64,000 bases of DNA from Arsenophonus sp. aPb (GCF_029873475.1 NZ_CP123499.1:1-64000); one strand, 5' to 3'; positions 8,991 through 19,486 are shown, numbered from the stretch's first letter. The notes: generated by a model not told the origin, from the letters alone. Translations and numbers: made by a program.

Positions 8991-10823
8991 TCACTCTACA
9001 GTCACAGATTTGGCTAAATTTCTTGGTTGATCCACATCTGTGCCTTTGATTAAGGCTACATAATAAGATAATAATTGTAGTGGAATGGTATAAAAAATCG
9101 GGGCAATTAACTCTTCAACATGGGGTAATGGGATAATTTTCATATTTTCACTGTCAACAAAACCGGCGTCTTTATCAGCAAAAACATAAAGTGATCCTCC
9201 ACGAGCACGAACTTCTTCTATGTTTGATTTAAGCTTTTCCAATAATTCATTATTCGGCGCAATAATAATCACGGGCATATCGGCATCAATCAAGGCTAGT
9301 GGGCCATGTTTCAACTCACCAGCTGCATAAGCTTCGGCATGAATATAAGAAATCTCTTTTAGTTTTAACGCTCCTTCAACCGCTATCGGAAATTGATCAC
9401 CACGACCCAGAAAAAGAGCATGATTTTTATCAGAGAAATCTTCCGCTAAAACTTCAATCATTTTTTCTTGCGATAACATACTGTCAATACGAGCAGGTAG
9501 GGCGTGTAATGCCTGAACAATGTCTCGCTCAAGGGCAATATTTTTATCTTTCAAACGGCTCAGATAAGCAACCAACAATAATAAAACTGTCAATTGGGTG
9601 GTAAATGCTTTGGTGGATGCTACACCAATTTCTGCGCCGGCTTTTGTCATTAATGCAAAATCTGATTCACGAACTAAAGAAGAACCGAAAACATTACATA
9701 TCGCCAACGATGCCAGATAACCAAGCTCTTTCGATAATCTTAATGCCGCTAAAGTATCGGCTGTTTCACCCGATTGAGAAAGGGTGATCAATAAACTATT
9801 TTTCCGCCGTGCCGGTTTGCGGTAACGGAATTCAGAAGCAATTTCTACATCACAAGGTATCCCCGCTAAAGATTCAAGCCAGTAACGGGCAACCATCCCA
9901 GCATTATATGAAGTCCCACAAGCAACAATTTGAATATGTTCAACCTGAGATAATAGATTTTGGGCTTTTTTATCTAATTCGGTAAAAATAACACTATCAT
10001 GCTGATCAAAGCGACCTTCCAGGGTATTTTTTATTGCTAAGGGCTGCTCATAGATCTCTTTTTGCATATAGTGGCGATAAATTCCTTTATCTCCAGCATC
10101 ATATTGAACATTAGATTCTATTGACTCTCGTTCAACTTCTATGCCTTGCTGATCAAAAATTCGCACTGTTCGACGAGTCACTTCAGCAATATCACCTTCC
10201 TCTAAATAGATAAAGCGACGTGTAACCGGTAAAAGCGCTAATTGATCAGATGCTAGAAAATTTTCACCAACACCTAAACCTATAATTAAAGGGCTACCCG
10301 AACGCGCAGCCACCAGTAGTCCAGGAGTACGGCTATCCATAATGACGGTGCCATAAGCGCCCTTTAACTGGGGGATAACACGCTGTACCACTTCAAGCAA
10401 AGTGCCACCTTTTTGTAATTCCCAATGGGTTAAATGCGCGATAACTTCAGTATCAGTTTCTGAAGTAAAAACATATTTTTGTTTTTTAAGTTTTTCACGT
10501 AGTTCTTGATAATTCTCAATAATTCCATTGTGAACAACCGCAATATATTCCGATGTATGCGGATGGGCATTTTTTTTGCTTGGCTGACCATGAGTGGCCC
10601 AACGAGTATGGGCAATACCTGTGCCACCAATCACCGCATGTTTTTCTACTTCATCAGCTAGGATCTGAACTTTACCGGTTTCACGTAATCGTGTCAGATT
10701 GGCTTTATCATCAACTACGGCTAAACCGGCAGAGTCATAACCTCGGTACTCCAGTCGACGAAGTCCTTCAATAAGAATTTCAGCTATATCACGTTGTGCT
10801 ACTGCACCAACTATTCCACACAT
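8991..10823 (-). CDS. glmS: Glutamine-fructose-6-phosphate aminotransferase
   Basis: Makes glucosamine-6-phosphate from fructose-6-phosphate and glutamine, the first committed step to UDP-GlcNAc for peptidoglycan and LPS. The 610 residues (E. coli 609) start MCGIVGAV, so Cys2 becomes the N-terminal nucleophile of the glutaminase domain (1-240). Two SIS domains follow, with ACGTSYNAGMVARYW and LSQSGETADTLAALR, and the protein ends PRNLAKSVTVE. The gene follows glmU on the same strand with a 122-bp gap, as in E. coli. In E. coli glmS is controlled by the GlmY/GlmZ small RNAs; neither is visible here. Confidence 0.98.
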   Translation of the reverse strand: MCGIVGAVAQRDIAEILIEGLRRLEYRGYDSAGLAVVDDKANLTRLRETGKVQILADEVEKHAVIGGTGIAHTRWATHGQPSKKNAHPHTSEYIAVVHNGIIENYQELREKLKKQKYVFTSETDTEVIAHLTHWELQKGGTLLEVVQRVIPQLKGAYGTVIMDSRTPGLLVAARSGSPLIIGLGVGENFLASDQLALLPVTRRFIYLEEGDIAEVTRRTVRIFDQQGIEVERESIESNVQYDAGDKGIYRHYMQKEIYEQPLAIKNTLEGRFDQHDSVIFTELDKKAQNLLSQVEHIQIVACGTSYNAGMVARYWLESLAGIPCDVEIASEFRYRKPARRKNSLLITLSQSGETADTLAALRLSKELGYLASLAICNVFGSSLVRESDFALMTKAGAEIGVASTKAFTTQLTVLLLLVAYLSRLKDKNIALERDIVQALHALPARIDSMLSQEKMIEVLAEDFSDKNHALFLGRGDQFPIAVEGALKLKEISYIHAEAYAAGELKHGPLALIDADMPVIIIAPNNELLEKLKSNIEEVRARGGSLYVFADKDAGFVDSENMKIIPLPHVEELIAPIFYTIPLQLLSYYVALIKGTDVDQPRNLAKSVTVE

Positions 10824-10945
10824 CGATTTTCATTCCAAAATAGAGGAGCATATTGCTCTTATGCTGTCGTAACCTGATTAATATATTCGGTTTTACCGTT
10901 CCCAAAGCCTGTAGATATTGGGTTTATTGTTTATAAAATAGATGA

Positions 10946-12343
10946 TCAATCGTCATTATTATTTCTTTTGTGGCTATTTTTTTTTACTGGGCGTTGCCAA
11001 TTGAGAATATGCCGCTGTTTGATACGACTGATAACGAGTTCATTTTCTTTAACATCGTGAGTTAAAGTTGTTCCTGCTCCAATAGTTGCCCCATCAGCAA
11101 TGGTAACCGGGGCAATTAATTGCGTATCAGATCCAACGAAAACATTATCCCCAATAATGGTTTTAAATTTATTAGCCCCATCATAATTGCAAGTTATTGT
11201 TCCTGCGCCAATATTAACATCAGCACCAATTTCAGCGTCGCCTAAATAACTTAAATGGCCAGCCTTAGAGCCTACACCTAAAGCGGCGTTTTTAACCTCA
11301 ACAAAATTACCAACATGCACTTTATCTGCTAGCCTAGTTCCCGGACGTAAACGAGCAAAGGGGCCAACAGTACAGGCGGTAGATAATTCTGCTCCTTCTA
11401 TAACTGAGTAAGGGCTAATAATTGAATTATCATTGATAATACAATTTCTTAATATACAACCGGCATGAATATGTACATTATTACCCAGTACAACATTCCC
11501 TTCAATAATAACATTAGTATCGATAATTACATTACGCCCGTGCTTTAATGTCCCACGCAAATCAAAACGAGCAGGATCAATAATCATAACACCCGCTAAT
11601 AATAATCTTTCTGCTTGTTCTTGTTGATAAATACGTTCAAGCGTTGAAAGCTGTAAACAGTTATTCACTCCTTCCATTTCACTCAATTTGATAGGATGAA
11701 CAGCATTTATTTTACAACCTTCTTCATGTGCCAATGAAATGATATCGGTTACATAATATTCGTTTTGCGCATTGTTATTATTAAGCTTTTTCAGCCATCG
11801 TTTTAAATCACCACCATTAGCAACTAATATACCGGTATTAATTTCGTTAATTTTAGCTTGTTCTTCTGTTGCATCTTTTTGTTCAACAATACCAACTACT
11901 TCACCTCTTTCACGTATAATACGCCCGTAACCTGTCGGTTCATTAACAATTGCCGTCAATAAACCTATTCCGCCGTCGGGCTTAGCGTCTATTAATCGTT
12001 CAAGTGTTTCTTTTGTGATTAGTGGAGAATCACCGTAAAGCATGAGGATATCTTCATTATCAGCAAAATAAGGTGCTGCTTGCTGCATTGCATGCCCTGT
12101 TCCTAACTGTTCTGTCTGTAAGATCCAATTAACAGGTTGATTAGCTAAAGCTAATTTAATTAAATCAGCTCCATGACCATAAACTAAATGAATATTAGCT
12201 GCCCCAAGGGATAATGACGTGTCGATAACATGCTGCACCATTGGTTTGCCTGCCAGTGGATGTAAAACTTTTGGTAAGTCAGAATACATGCGGGTACCTT
12301 TCCCCGCCGCGAGGATCACAACACTTTTTGCGTTCATAGACAT
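10946..12343 (-). CDS. glmU: Bifunctional UDP-GlcNAc pyrophosphorylase / acetyltransferase
   Basis: Acetylates glucosamine-1-phosphate and then uridylylates it to UDP-N-acetylglucosamine. The 465 residues have the N-terminal nucleotidyltransferase domain with LAAGKGTRMYSDLPKVLHPLAGKP and, from about residue 250, a left-handed beta-helix of hexapeptide repeats (NVIIEGNVVLGNNV, GAGTITCNYDGANKFKTIIG). The C-terminal tail is basic and asparagine-rich, slightly longer than in E. coli (456). Two ATG codons stand at the start; the first is 5 nt after AGG and is used here. It heads the glmU-glmS unit downstream of the atp terminator. Confidence 0.97.
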   Translation of the reverse strand: MSMNAKSVVILAAGKGTRMYSDLPKVLHPLAGKPMVQHVIDTSLSLGAANIHLVYGHGADLIKLALANQPVNWILQTEQLGTGHAMQQAAPYFADNEDILMLYGDSPLITKETLERLIDAKPDGGIGLLTAIVNEPTGYGRIIRERGEVVGIVEQKDATEEQAKINEINTGILVANGGDLKRWLKKLNNNNAQNEYYVTDIISLAHEEGCKINAVHPIKLSEMEGVNNCLQLSTLERIYQQEQAERLLLAGVMIIDPARFDLRGTLKHGRNVIIDTNVIIEGNVVLGNNVHIHAGCILRNCIINDNSIISPYSVIEGAELSTACTVGPFARLRPGTRLADKVHVGNFVEVKNAALGVGSKAGHLSYLGDAEIGADVNIGAGTITCNYDGANKFKTIIGDNVFVGSDTQLIAPVTIADGATIGAGTTLTHDVKENELVISRIKQRHILNWQRPVKKNSHKRNNNDD

Positions 12344-12444
12344 AAAAACCTAATAACTCCATCAGTTAGGTAAAAGTAAAACTATTTATTAAGCAAATTA
12401 CTACATATTTCGTTCAAATAAAAAAGCTTACTATCTATATAATA

Positions 12445-12480
12445 GAAAAGGAGCGAAACATAAATAAATTGTCTCACTCC
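12445..12480 (-). terminator. Terminator of the atp operon
   Basis: Read on the - strand, GGAGTGAGACA (12480-12470) pairs with TGTTTCGCTCC (12460-12450) in an 11-bp stem with two G-U wobbles, followed by TTTTC. It lies 75 bp past the atpC stop and before glmU. Confidence 0.7.
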
Positions 12481-12554
12481 CTGTATTTACCTAATTTTTA
12501 TAAAAATAATTGTAAAGAGACAACTATTTTTTTTAATAATTACTTGGGATTATC

Positions 12555-12971
12555 TCATTTTTTCATCAGCTCGATGACACGTAATTTAGCAATTGCTTTC
12601 GCTAATTCAGCCGATGCTTGAGCATAATCGACATCAGCATGGGCTTTACGAATATGCTCTTCCGCTTTACGTTTAGATTCTAATGCCTTAGCTTCATCCA
12701 AATCCTTGCCACGGATTGCTGTATCAGCCAGTACGATAACACCATTTGGTTGAACTTCAAGGATACCACCAGAAAGATAGATCAATTCTTCTTCACCAAA
12801 CTGTTTAGTAATACGTATCATACCAGGCTTAATGGCAGTTAACAGCGGCGTATGTTGTGGATAGATCCCCAACTCTCCTTCGCTGCCTGTCACCTGGATT
12901 TTCTGGACAAGGCCGTCAAACATCTGCTTTTCAGCGCTTACCACAACCAGATGGTATGTCATTGCAGCCAT
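12555..12971 (-). CDS. atpC: ATP synthase epsilon subunit
   Basis: Central-stalk subunit of F1 that couples rotation to catalysis and can inhibit ATP hydrolysis through its C-terminal helices. The 138 residues (E. coli 139) contain the N-terminal beta-sandwich with VQKIQVTGSEGELGIYPQHTPLL and YLSGGILEVQP, then the two-helix C-terminus with DVDYAQASAELAKAIAKL. It is last in the atp operon, 21 bp after atpD, and is followed by the operon terminator. Confidence 0.97.
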   Translation of the reverse strand: MAAMTYHLVVVSAEKQMFDGLVQKIQVTGSEGELGIYPQHTPLLTAIKPGMIRITKQFGEEELIYLSGGILEVQPNGVIVLADTAIRGKDLDEAKALESKRKAEEHIRKAHADVDYAQASAELAKAIAKLRVIELMKK

Positions 12972-12992
12972 ATCAACCTCCCACCAGCGACA

Positions 12993-14375
12993 TTATAAAT
13001 TTTTCGCTTTTTCTACCGCTTCTTCGATAGTACCTACCATATAAAATGCTTGTTCAGGCAGATGATCATAATCACCATTCAAAATGCCTTTAAAGCCATG
13101 GATAGTATCTTTTAAAGAAACAAATTTTCCCGGTGAACCGGTGAAAACTTCAGCCACAAAGAATGGCTGAGACAGGAAGCGTTGGATTTTACGAGCACGC
13201 GCAACAACCAATTTATCTTCTTCAGACAACTCATCCATTCCCAGAATAGCAATGATATCTTTCAATTCTTGATAACGCTGTAAAATAGACTGAACACCAC
13301 GTGCTACGTCGTAATGCTCTTGTCCTACAACCAATGGATCAAGCTGCCGACTAGTTGAGTCCAATGGATCAACCGCAGGATAAATACCTAATGACGCAAT
13401 TTGACGACTAAGAACGACTGTTGCGTCCAAATGAGCAAAAGTCGTTGCTGGTGAAGGATCGGTCAAATCATCGGCAGGAACATAAACTGCTTGAACAGAC
13501 GTAATGGAACCCGCTTTAGTGGATGTAATACGCTCCTGTAATACACCCATCTCTTCCGCTAAGGTCGGTTGATAACCTACTGCCGAAGGCATACGACCTA
13601 GCAAGGCCGACACCTCTGTTCCTGCTAATGTATAACGATAGATGTTATCGATAAATAACAAGACATCCCGTCCTTCATCACGAAACTTCTCAGCAATCGT
13701 CAATCCCGTTAACGCAACACGTAGACGGTTTCCTGGTGGTTCATTCATCTGTCCATAAACCAGAGAAACTTTATCCAATACATTTGAATCTGTCATTTCG
13801 TGATAGAAATCATTACCTTCACGAGTCCGCTCGCCGACACCGGCAAAAACAGAATAACCGGAATGCTCAATCGCAATATTACGAATAAGTTCCATCATGT
13901 TTACTGTTTTACCAACCCCAGCTCCACCAAATAATCCTACTTTACCCCCTTTAGCAAATGGGCAAATAAGATCCATAACTTTGATACCGGTTTCGAGTAA
14001 TTCTGTTGAATTAGATAAATCTTCATAACTGGGAGCGGGACGATGAATAGCCCAACGTTCTTCTTCACCGATCTCACCTTTCATATCGATAGGATCACCT
14101 AGCACATTCATGATGCGCCCCAAGGTCGCTTTACCGACAGGCACTTCAATTGGGTGAGCTAAATCAACAACGTCTAAACCACGTTTTAAACCATCAGAAG
14201 TCCCCATCGCAATGCAACGAACGACACCGCCACCTAATTGCTGCTGAACTTCTAAAATTAGTTTTTCTTTACCATTTATTACCTCAAGCGCATCGTACAC
14301 TTTAGGTACCGCATCTTGAGGAAATTCGACATCCACTACGGCGCCGATTACCTGGATAATCTTTCCAGTAGCCAT
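12993..14375 (-). CDS. atpD: ATP synthase beta subunit
   Basis: Catalytic subunit of F1. The 460 residues match E. coli AtpD in length and sequence: P-loop GGAGVGKT near 150, catalytic GERTREGND, Walker B VLLFIDN and the DELSEEDK segment (DELSEED loop). One change is visible in a very conserved segment: the usual IFRFTLAGSEVSALLGR reads IYRYTLAGTEVSALLGR, conservative substitutions compatible with function. It lies 34 bp after atpG. Confidence 0.98.
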   Translation of the reverse strand: MATGKIIQVIGAVVDVEFPQDAVPKVYDALEVINGKEKLILEVQQQLGGGVVRCIAMGTSDGLKRGLDVVDLAHPIEVPVGKATLGRIMNVLGDPIDMKGEIGEEERWAIHRPAPSYEDLSNSTELLETGIKVMDLICPFAKGGKVGLFGGAGVGKTVNMMELIRNIAIEHSGYSVFAGVGERTREGNDFYHEMTDSNVLDKVSLVYGQMNEPPGNRLRVALTGLTIAEKFRDEGRDVLLFIDNIYRYTLAGTEVSALLGRMPSAVGYQPTLAEEMGVLQERITSTKAGSITSVQAVYVPADDLTDPSPATTFAHLDATVVLSRQIASLGIYPAVDPLDSTSRQLDPLVVGQEHYDVARGVQSILQRYQELKDIIAILGMDELSEEDKLVVARARKIQRFLSQPFFVAEVFTGSPGKFVSLKDTIHGFKGILNGDYDHLPEQAFYMVGTIEEAVEKAKNL

Positions 14376-14409
14376 CTTGAATCCTCTACGTAATTCGTAA
14401 ACCTAACCA

Positions 14410-15273
14410 TCAAACTGCGGCAGCTCCCGAAACTATTTCGGTAAGTTCCTGAGTAATGCTGGCTTGACGAGCCTTATTGTAAACCAACTGCAACTCCTTG
14501 ATCAGGTTACCACCATTATCAGTAGCCGCTTTCATTGCTACCATTCGAGCAGCCTGTTCACTAGCTAAGTTTTCAACGACGCTCTGATAAACCTGTGATT
14601 CGATATAACGACGCAGCAGGGTATCAAGTAGTATCTTAGGATCTGGTTCATACAAATAATCCCAAGATTTCTTTTTCAATGTTTCATCATCACCCGCAGG
14701 TAGAGGCAATAATTGAGTAATCGTTGGTACTTGAGTCATGGTATTAACAAATTTGTTAGTTACCACATACAACTTATCTAGACGCCCTTCATCATATGCT
14801 TCTAACATAATTTTCACGGGTCCGATAAGATCAGACAGAGAAGGATCATCTCCCATTCCGGTTACCTGAGCAACGATATTACCACCCACCGAATTAAAGA
14901 ATGAAACCGCTTTAGAACCAATTAAAGCCAGATCAACCTGAACACCCTTATCAGTCCATATTTTCATTTCTGTCAGTAATTTTTTAAATAAATTAATATT
15001 TAAGCCACCACATAAACCACGATCAGTTGAAACAATTAAATAACCAATACGTTTAACATCACGTTCTTTAAGATACGGATGTTTATATTCCAAATTACCT
15101 AATGCTAAGTGGCCAATTACACTACGCATAGTTTCTGCATAAGGACGACTAGCTGCCATACGATCCTGTGTTTTTCGCATTTTGGATGCAGCAACCATCT
15201 CCATCGCTTTAGTGATCTTTTGTGTGTTTTGTACACTACCGATCTTAGAACGTATCTCTTTTGCGCCCGCCAT
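14410..15273 (-). CDS. atpG: ATP synthase gamma subunit
   Basis: Rotor shaft of F1. The ATG at 15273 gives 287 residues, the E. coli length, starting MAGAKEIRSKIGSVQNTQKI; a perfect AGGAGGA lies 7 nt upstream, so the longer reading frame starting at 15297 is not used. The N- and C-terminal helices that form the coiled-coil shaft are intact (KAMEMVAASKMRK; ARQASITQELTEIVSGAAAV). The middle has STDRGLCGGLNINLFK. It lies between atpA and atpD. Confidence 0.98.
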   Translation of the reverse strand: MAGAKEIRSKIGSVQNTQKITKAMEMVAASKMRKTQDRMAASRPYAETMRSVIGHLALGNLEYKHPYLKERDVKRIGYLIVSTDRGLCGGLNINLFKKLLTEMKIWTDKGVQVDLALIGSKAVSFFNSVGGNIVAQVTGMGDDPSLSDLIGPVKIMLEAYDEGRLDKLYVVTNKFVNTMTQVPTITQLLPLPAGDDETLKKKSWDYLYEPDPKILLDTLLRRYIESQVYQSVVENLASEQAARMVAMKAATDNGGNLIKELQLVYNKARQASITQELTEIVSGAAAV

Positions 15274-15323
15274 TTTCAGCTCCTCCTTATTAACCAAACG
15301 GTCTCAATAAAGGCCGAATAGAA

Positions 15324-16865
15324 TTACCAGGATTGAGTTGCTTTAAAAGAATCGAGCAAGGCATTTAACTTGGCTTCGATTTCATCGTTATATTTACCTG
15401 TCTGATCAATTTCTTTCAGCAAGATAGAATGCTCACGAGTAGCATAAGCCAGCAATGACGTCTCAAAATCACCAATTTTTGCTAGTTCAACATCTTCCAG
15501 ATAACCACGTTCAGCAGCGAATAAAGATAACGCCTGCTGCGCAACTGACATTGGTGCATACTGTTTTTGTTTCAACAATTCAGTAACTTTCTGTCCGTGG
15601 TTAAGTTGCTTACGGGTCGCATCATCTAAATCAGAAGCAAATTGTGAAAATGCAGCTAACTCGCGATACTGTGCCAACGCGGTACGAATGCCACCAGATA
15701 ATTTTTTGATAATCTTAGTCTGAGCCGCACCACCTACACGTGATACTGAAATTCCTGGGTTAACTGCCGGGCGAATCCCCGCATTAAACAAGTTAGACTC
15801 CAAGAAAATTTGTCCATCGGTGATTGAAATAACATTAGTAGGTACGAATGCTGAAACATCACCTGCTTGCGTTTCAATAATCGGTAATGCCGTTAATGAA
15901 CCCGTTTTGCCTTTTATTTCACCATTAGTAAATTTTTCAACGTATTCAGCATTAACACGCGCAGCACGCTCGAGTAAACGAGAATGGAGATAAAAAACAT
16001 CACCCGGGTAAGCTTCACGTCCAGGAGGACGCCGTAGCAATAGCGAAATTTGTCGATAAGCAACCGCTTGTTTGGAGAGATCATCATAAATAATTAATGC
16101 ATCCTCGCCACGATCCCTAAAATATTCACCCATTGCACAGCCAGCATATGGCGCAAGGTATTGTAATGCAGCAGATTCAGAAGCGGTAGCAACAACAACT
16201 ATCGTATTCTTGAGTGCACCGTGCTCTTCTAGTTTGCGTACCACATTAGCAATAGTTGAGGCTTTTTGCCCAATTGCTACATAAATACATTTTATTTCTG
16301 AATCACGCTGATTAATAATGGCATCAACAGCTAATGCCGTTTTACCGGTTTGGCGATCACCAATGATTAATTCACGTTGACCACGTCCAATAGGAATCAT
16401 AGCATCAACCGATTTGTATCCTGTTTGTACAGGTTGATCAACCGATTGACGATCAATAACGCCAGGTGCAATAACTTCAACGGCAGAGAACCCATCGTGC
16501 TCAACAGGCCCTTTACCATCAATAGGCTCACCCAGCGTATTAACAACTCGCCCAAGTAATCCTCTACCTACAGGTACCTCAAGAATACGACCTGTACACT
16601 TGACTTTCATACCTTCCGCTAAGTCGGCATAGGGTCCCATGACTACGGCACCAACTGAGTCACGCTCTAAATTCAGTGCAATAGCATAACGATTACCTGG
16701 TAATGCGATCATTTCACCTTGCATAACTTCAGCTAAACCGTGAATGCGGATGATCCCATCATTAACAGAAACAATTGTACCTTCATTGTGAGCTTCACTC
16801 ACTACATCAAACTGAGCAATACGTTGCTTGATCAGTTCACTGATTTCGGTGGAATTCAGTTGCAT
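15324..16865 (-). CDS. atpA: ATP synthase alpha subunit
   Basis: Non-catalytic nucleotide-binding subunit of F1. The ATG at 16865 gives 513 residues, the E. coli length, beginning MQLNSTEISELIKQRI; a TTG nine bases upstream is in frame but adds nothing conserved. P-loop GDRQTGKT is at 169-176, and the family signature PAVNPGISVSRVGGAAQ and RTALAQYRELAAFSQFASDL are present. It lies 14 bp after atpH. Confidence 0.98.
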   Translation of the reverse strand: MQLNSTEISELIKQRIAQFDVVSEAHNEGTIVSVNDGIIRIHGLAEVMQGEMIALPGNRYAIALNLERDSVGAVVMGPYADLAEGMKVKCTGRILEVPVGRGLLGRVVNTLGEPIDGKGPVEHDGFSAVEVIAPGVIDRQSVDQPVQTGYKSVDAMIPIGRGQRELIIGDRQTGKTALAVDAIINQRDSEIKCIYVAIGQKASTIANVVRKLEEHGALKNTIVVVATASESAALQYLAPYAGCAMGEYFRDRGEDALIIYDDLSKQAVAYRQISLLLRRPPGREAYPGDVFYLHSRLLERAARVNAEYVEKFTNGEIKGKTGSLTALPIIETQAGDVSAFVPTNVISITDGQIFLESNLFNAGIRPAVNPGISVSRVGGAAQTKIIKKLSGGIRTALAQYRELAAFSQFASDLDDATRKQLNHGQKVTELLKQKQYAPMSVAQQALSLFAAERGYLEDVELAKIGDFETSLLAYATREHSILLKEIDQTGKYNDEIEAKLNALLDSFKATQSW

Positions 16866-16879
16866 ATGCTCCAATCCCC

Positions 16880-17413
16880 TTAAGACTGCAAGACGTCAGT
16901 TAAACGCTCAATACGACCACGCACGCTACCATCAATAACCAGGTCTCCGGCGCGGATAATGACTCCTGCGATAACAGACTTATCAATTTTGCAATTCAGC
17001 TTAACTTTACGTGACAGACGTTTTTCCATCGCTGCAGAAATTTTAAATTGCTGTTTTTCATTTAGCTCAGTGGCAGAAATGACGTCAATATCAACGGTTG
17101 ACTCCAGAAAAGCGCGTAATTGTATGAATTGCTTCAAAACCTCTGGTAACGTACTAAGACGCCCGTTTTCAGCCATAATGCGAATTAGATTTCGAACATG
17201 TTCATCGATTTCATCACCACAAATAGTGATAAATGTTTTCGCTAATGTTTCTGGCGCTATTGAACCAGAAAGCAGCTCACCTATTTGTTGATTACGGGTT
17301 GCTTCAGCAATAAAACTGAGCATATTTTGCCATTTATCAACACGCTGGTTTTCTACAGCAAAATCAAAAGCTGCTTTGGCATAGGGGCGAGCAACCGTAG
17401 TAATTTCAGACAT
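16880..17413 (-). CDS. atpH: ATP synthase delta subunit
   Basis: Peripheral-stalk protein joining the b dimer to the top of F1. At 177 residues it equals E. coli AtpH, starting MSEITTVARPYAKAAFDFAV, with the N-terminal helical bundle followed by the C-terminal segment VIAGVIIRAGDLVIDGSVRGR typical of the family. It follows atpF by 14 bp. Confidence 0.97.
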   Translation of the reverse strand: MSEITTVARPYAKAAFDFAVENQRVDKWQNMLSFIAEATRNQQIGELLSGSIAPETLAKTFITICGDEIDEHVRNLIRIMAENGRLSTLPEVLKQFIQLRAFLESTVDIDVISATELNEKQQFKISAAMEKRLSRKVKLNCKIDKSVIAGVIIRAGDLVIDGSVRGRIERLTDVLQS

Positions 17414-17427
17414 GCCCCTTTCCTCCT

Positions 17428-17898
17428 TTACAGTTCGTTGACCAATTTATCAACGATGTCGCTATTAGCAGCTACATCAACGGAACGTTCAATTATTTTT
17501 TCTGCACCTGAAATTGCTAACATAGCAACTTGTTTACGCAACTCTTCACGTGCACGCTTACGCTCAGCATCAATTTCAATTTGCGCCTGAGCAACGATCT
17601 TGTTACGTTCAATTTCAGCCTCTGCTTTAGCCTCTTCAATCATTTGAACACGTTGCTTATTAGCTTGCTCAATAATGATTTGTGCTTCTGCTTTTGCTTT
17701 TCTCAGTCGTTCGGTCGCATCAGCTTTTGCCAAGTCCAAGTTTTTTTTAGCTCGCTCTGCAGAAGATAAACCATCAGCAATTTCTTTTTGACGTTTTTCA
17801 ATCGCCGCCATAATTGGTGGCCATACATACTTCATACAAAACAAAACAAACAGGACAAATGCAATAGCCTGGCCGAGGATTGTCGCATTAAGATTCAT
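17428..17898 (-). CDS. atpF: ATP synthase b subunit
   Basis: Membrane-anchored stator subunit. The 156 residues (as in E. coli) have one N-terminal transmembrane helix (MNLNATILGQAIAFVLFVLF, 1-20 and onward), then a long charged amphipathic helix rich in Ala, Lys, Glu and Arg that forms the dimeric stalk. It ends SDIVDKLVNEL. The gene lies 59 bp after atpE. Confidence 0.97.
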   Translation of the reverse strand: MNLNATILGQAIAFVLFVLFCMKYVWPPIMAAIEKRQKEIADGLSSAERAKKNLDLAKADATERLRKAKAEAQIIIEQANKQRVQMIEEAKAEAEIERNKIVAQAQIEIDAERKRAREELRKQVAMLAISGAEKIIERSVDVAANSDIVDKLVNEL

Positions 17899-17957
17899 CG
17901 CACAATACCTCTTTAAAAATTAACATATTAATGTTCTTTCCCATTTAGCTTGCGTTA

Positions 17958-18197
<240 letters not shown>

Positions 18198-18250
18198 GAC
18201 AGTCTCCAGTTTGTTTCAGTTAAATAAAAAAATTTATTAGTAAGTTGAAA

Positions 18251-19075
18251 TTAATGTTCTTCTGACGCCATCGATAAATAAACGATGGTTAGAACCATAA
18301 AAATAAAGGCTTGCAACGTAATAATCAGTATATGGAAAATCGCCCAGGGTAGGTTAAGTATCCACTGTGACCACCAAGGCAACAAAGCTGCAATAAGAAT
18401 GAAGATCAATTCACCTGCATACATATTACCGAACAACCGTAAACCTAGTGATACCGGTTTAGACAGCAGACTAACACCTTCTAAAATCAAATTGATAGGA
18501 ATGAAAATAGGATGATTGAATGGTTGTAAAGTTAACTCTTTCGTAAATCCACTTAATCCTTTCATTTTGATACTATAGAAAATGATCAAGATAAATACAC
18601 CAATCGCCATTGACATAGTAATGCTTACATCCGCGGTTGGAACAACACGCAATGCAGGCAAACCCAGGTAATGTTCTCCGATATAAGGAAGCAAATCGAT
18701 TGGCAACAAATCCATGGTATTCATTAATAACACCCAAACAAACACCGTCAAAGCTAAAGGTGCAATAACTTTGCTCTTACCATGATACATATCACGAACA
18801 GTATTATCGACAAAACCAATGACTATTTCTATTGCAGTTTGTAATTTACCAGGTACGCCACTGGTTGCATTAACAGCAATTTTTCTAAATAGCCACAAGA
18901 AGATAATTCCAAGGACAACTGAGAAAAAAAGCGAGTCAATATTTAACGTCCAAAACGTTGGATCATTGTTGTTATGGGGATCAACTAATTTGAAGGTACG
19001 CAGATCCAACTGAAGATTATTTAGATGGTGTCCTATGTAACTTCCCGCAGTCATCACTTCTCCTGATGCAGACAT
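18251..19075 (-). CDS. atpB: ATP synthase a subunit
   Basis: Membrane stator subunit forming the proton half-channels. The 274 residues (E. coli 271) contain several hydrophobic helices and the conserved SKPVSLGLRLFGNMYAGELI, which holds the essential arginine facing Asp61 of subunit c, and end in TIVYLSMASEEH. No strong Shine-Dalgarno is visible before the chosen ATG, and an in-frame ATG seven codons later is also possible. It lies between atpI and atpE. Confidence 0.97.
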   Translation of the reverse strand: MSASGEVMTAGSYIGHHLNNLQLDLRTFKLVDPHNNNDPTFWTLNIDSLFFSVVLGIIFLWLFRKIAVNATSGVPGKLQTAIEIVIGFVDNTVRDMYHGKSKVIAPLALTVFVWVLLMNTMDLLPIDLLPYIGEHYLGLPALRVVPTADVSITMSMAIGVFILIIFYSIKMKGLSGFTKELTLQPFNHPIFIPINLILEGVSLLSKPVSLGLRLFGNMYAGELIFILIAALLPWWSQWILNLPWAIFHILIITLQAFIFMVLTIVYLSMASEEH

Positions 19076-19111
19076 GATGTCTTTTACCCTTTTGTTGTTT
19101 AAAAATGATCA

Positions 19112-19486
19112 CTATCTAATTACAGCTGGTGTAATGATGTGAATAATCAACATAGCTAAATAGGTCAAACCTAATGGCAAAAATGCTGCTTTAAATATAC
19201 CCAAAGCAATTACCAATACAGTTATTGTTATAATAACTTTGACTCCCTCACCAATGGTAAAAAACCATGCAATGTGAATAGGAACATCTTTTTTCACTGC
19301 CTTTTGATAACGTATTAACAGCATAAATAAAGCATTAGGTAACCAACATGCGAACCCGCCCGCAAAAGCAGATAAGCCCCATTCTACACTATTCATGTAG
19401 AAAGCTATACTCAGGATTACAAGCGCCATTAACTGAAATAACAACAGTTTTAAAGCAATTTTACCGTTGTAGAGTGATACAGACAT
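19112..19486 (-). CDS. atpI: ATP synthase accessory protein I
   Basis: Small membrane protein encoded first in the operon; the family helps assembly of the c ring and is dispensable in E. coli. The 124 residues form four hydrophobic segments, including AFAGGFACWLPNALFMLLI and GLTYLAMLIIHIITPAVIR, matching E. coli AtpI. The upstream region contains the operon promoter. Confidence 0.93.
   Translation of the reverse strand: MSVSLYNGKIALKLLLFQLMALVILSIAFYMNSVEWGLSAFAGGFACWLPNALFMLLIRYQKAVKKDVPIHIAWFFTIGEGVKVIITITVLVIALGIFKAAFLPLGLTYLAMLIIHIITPAVIR

Noticed and set aside
12993..14375. Conservative changes in the IFRFTLAGSEVSALLGR segment of AtpD as a functional oddity
   Set aside because: Phe-to-Tyr and Ser-to-Thr substitutions away from the P-loop are mild, and all catalytic motifs are intact.
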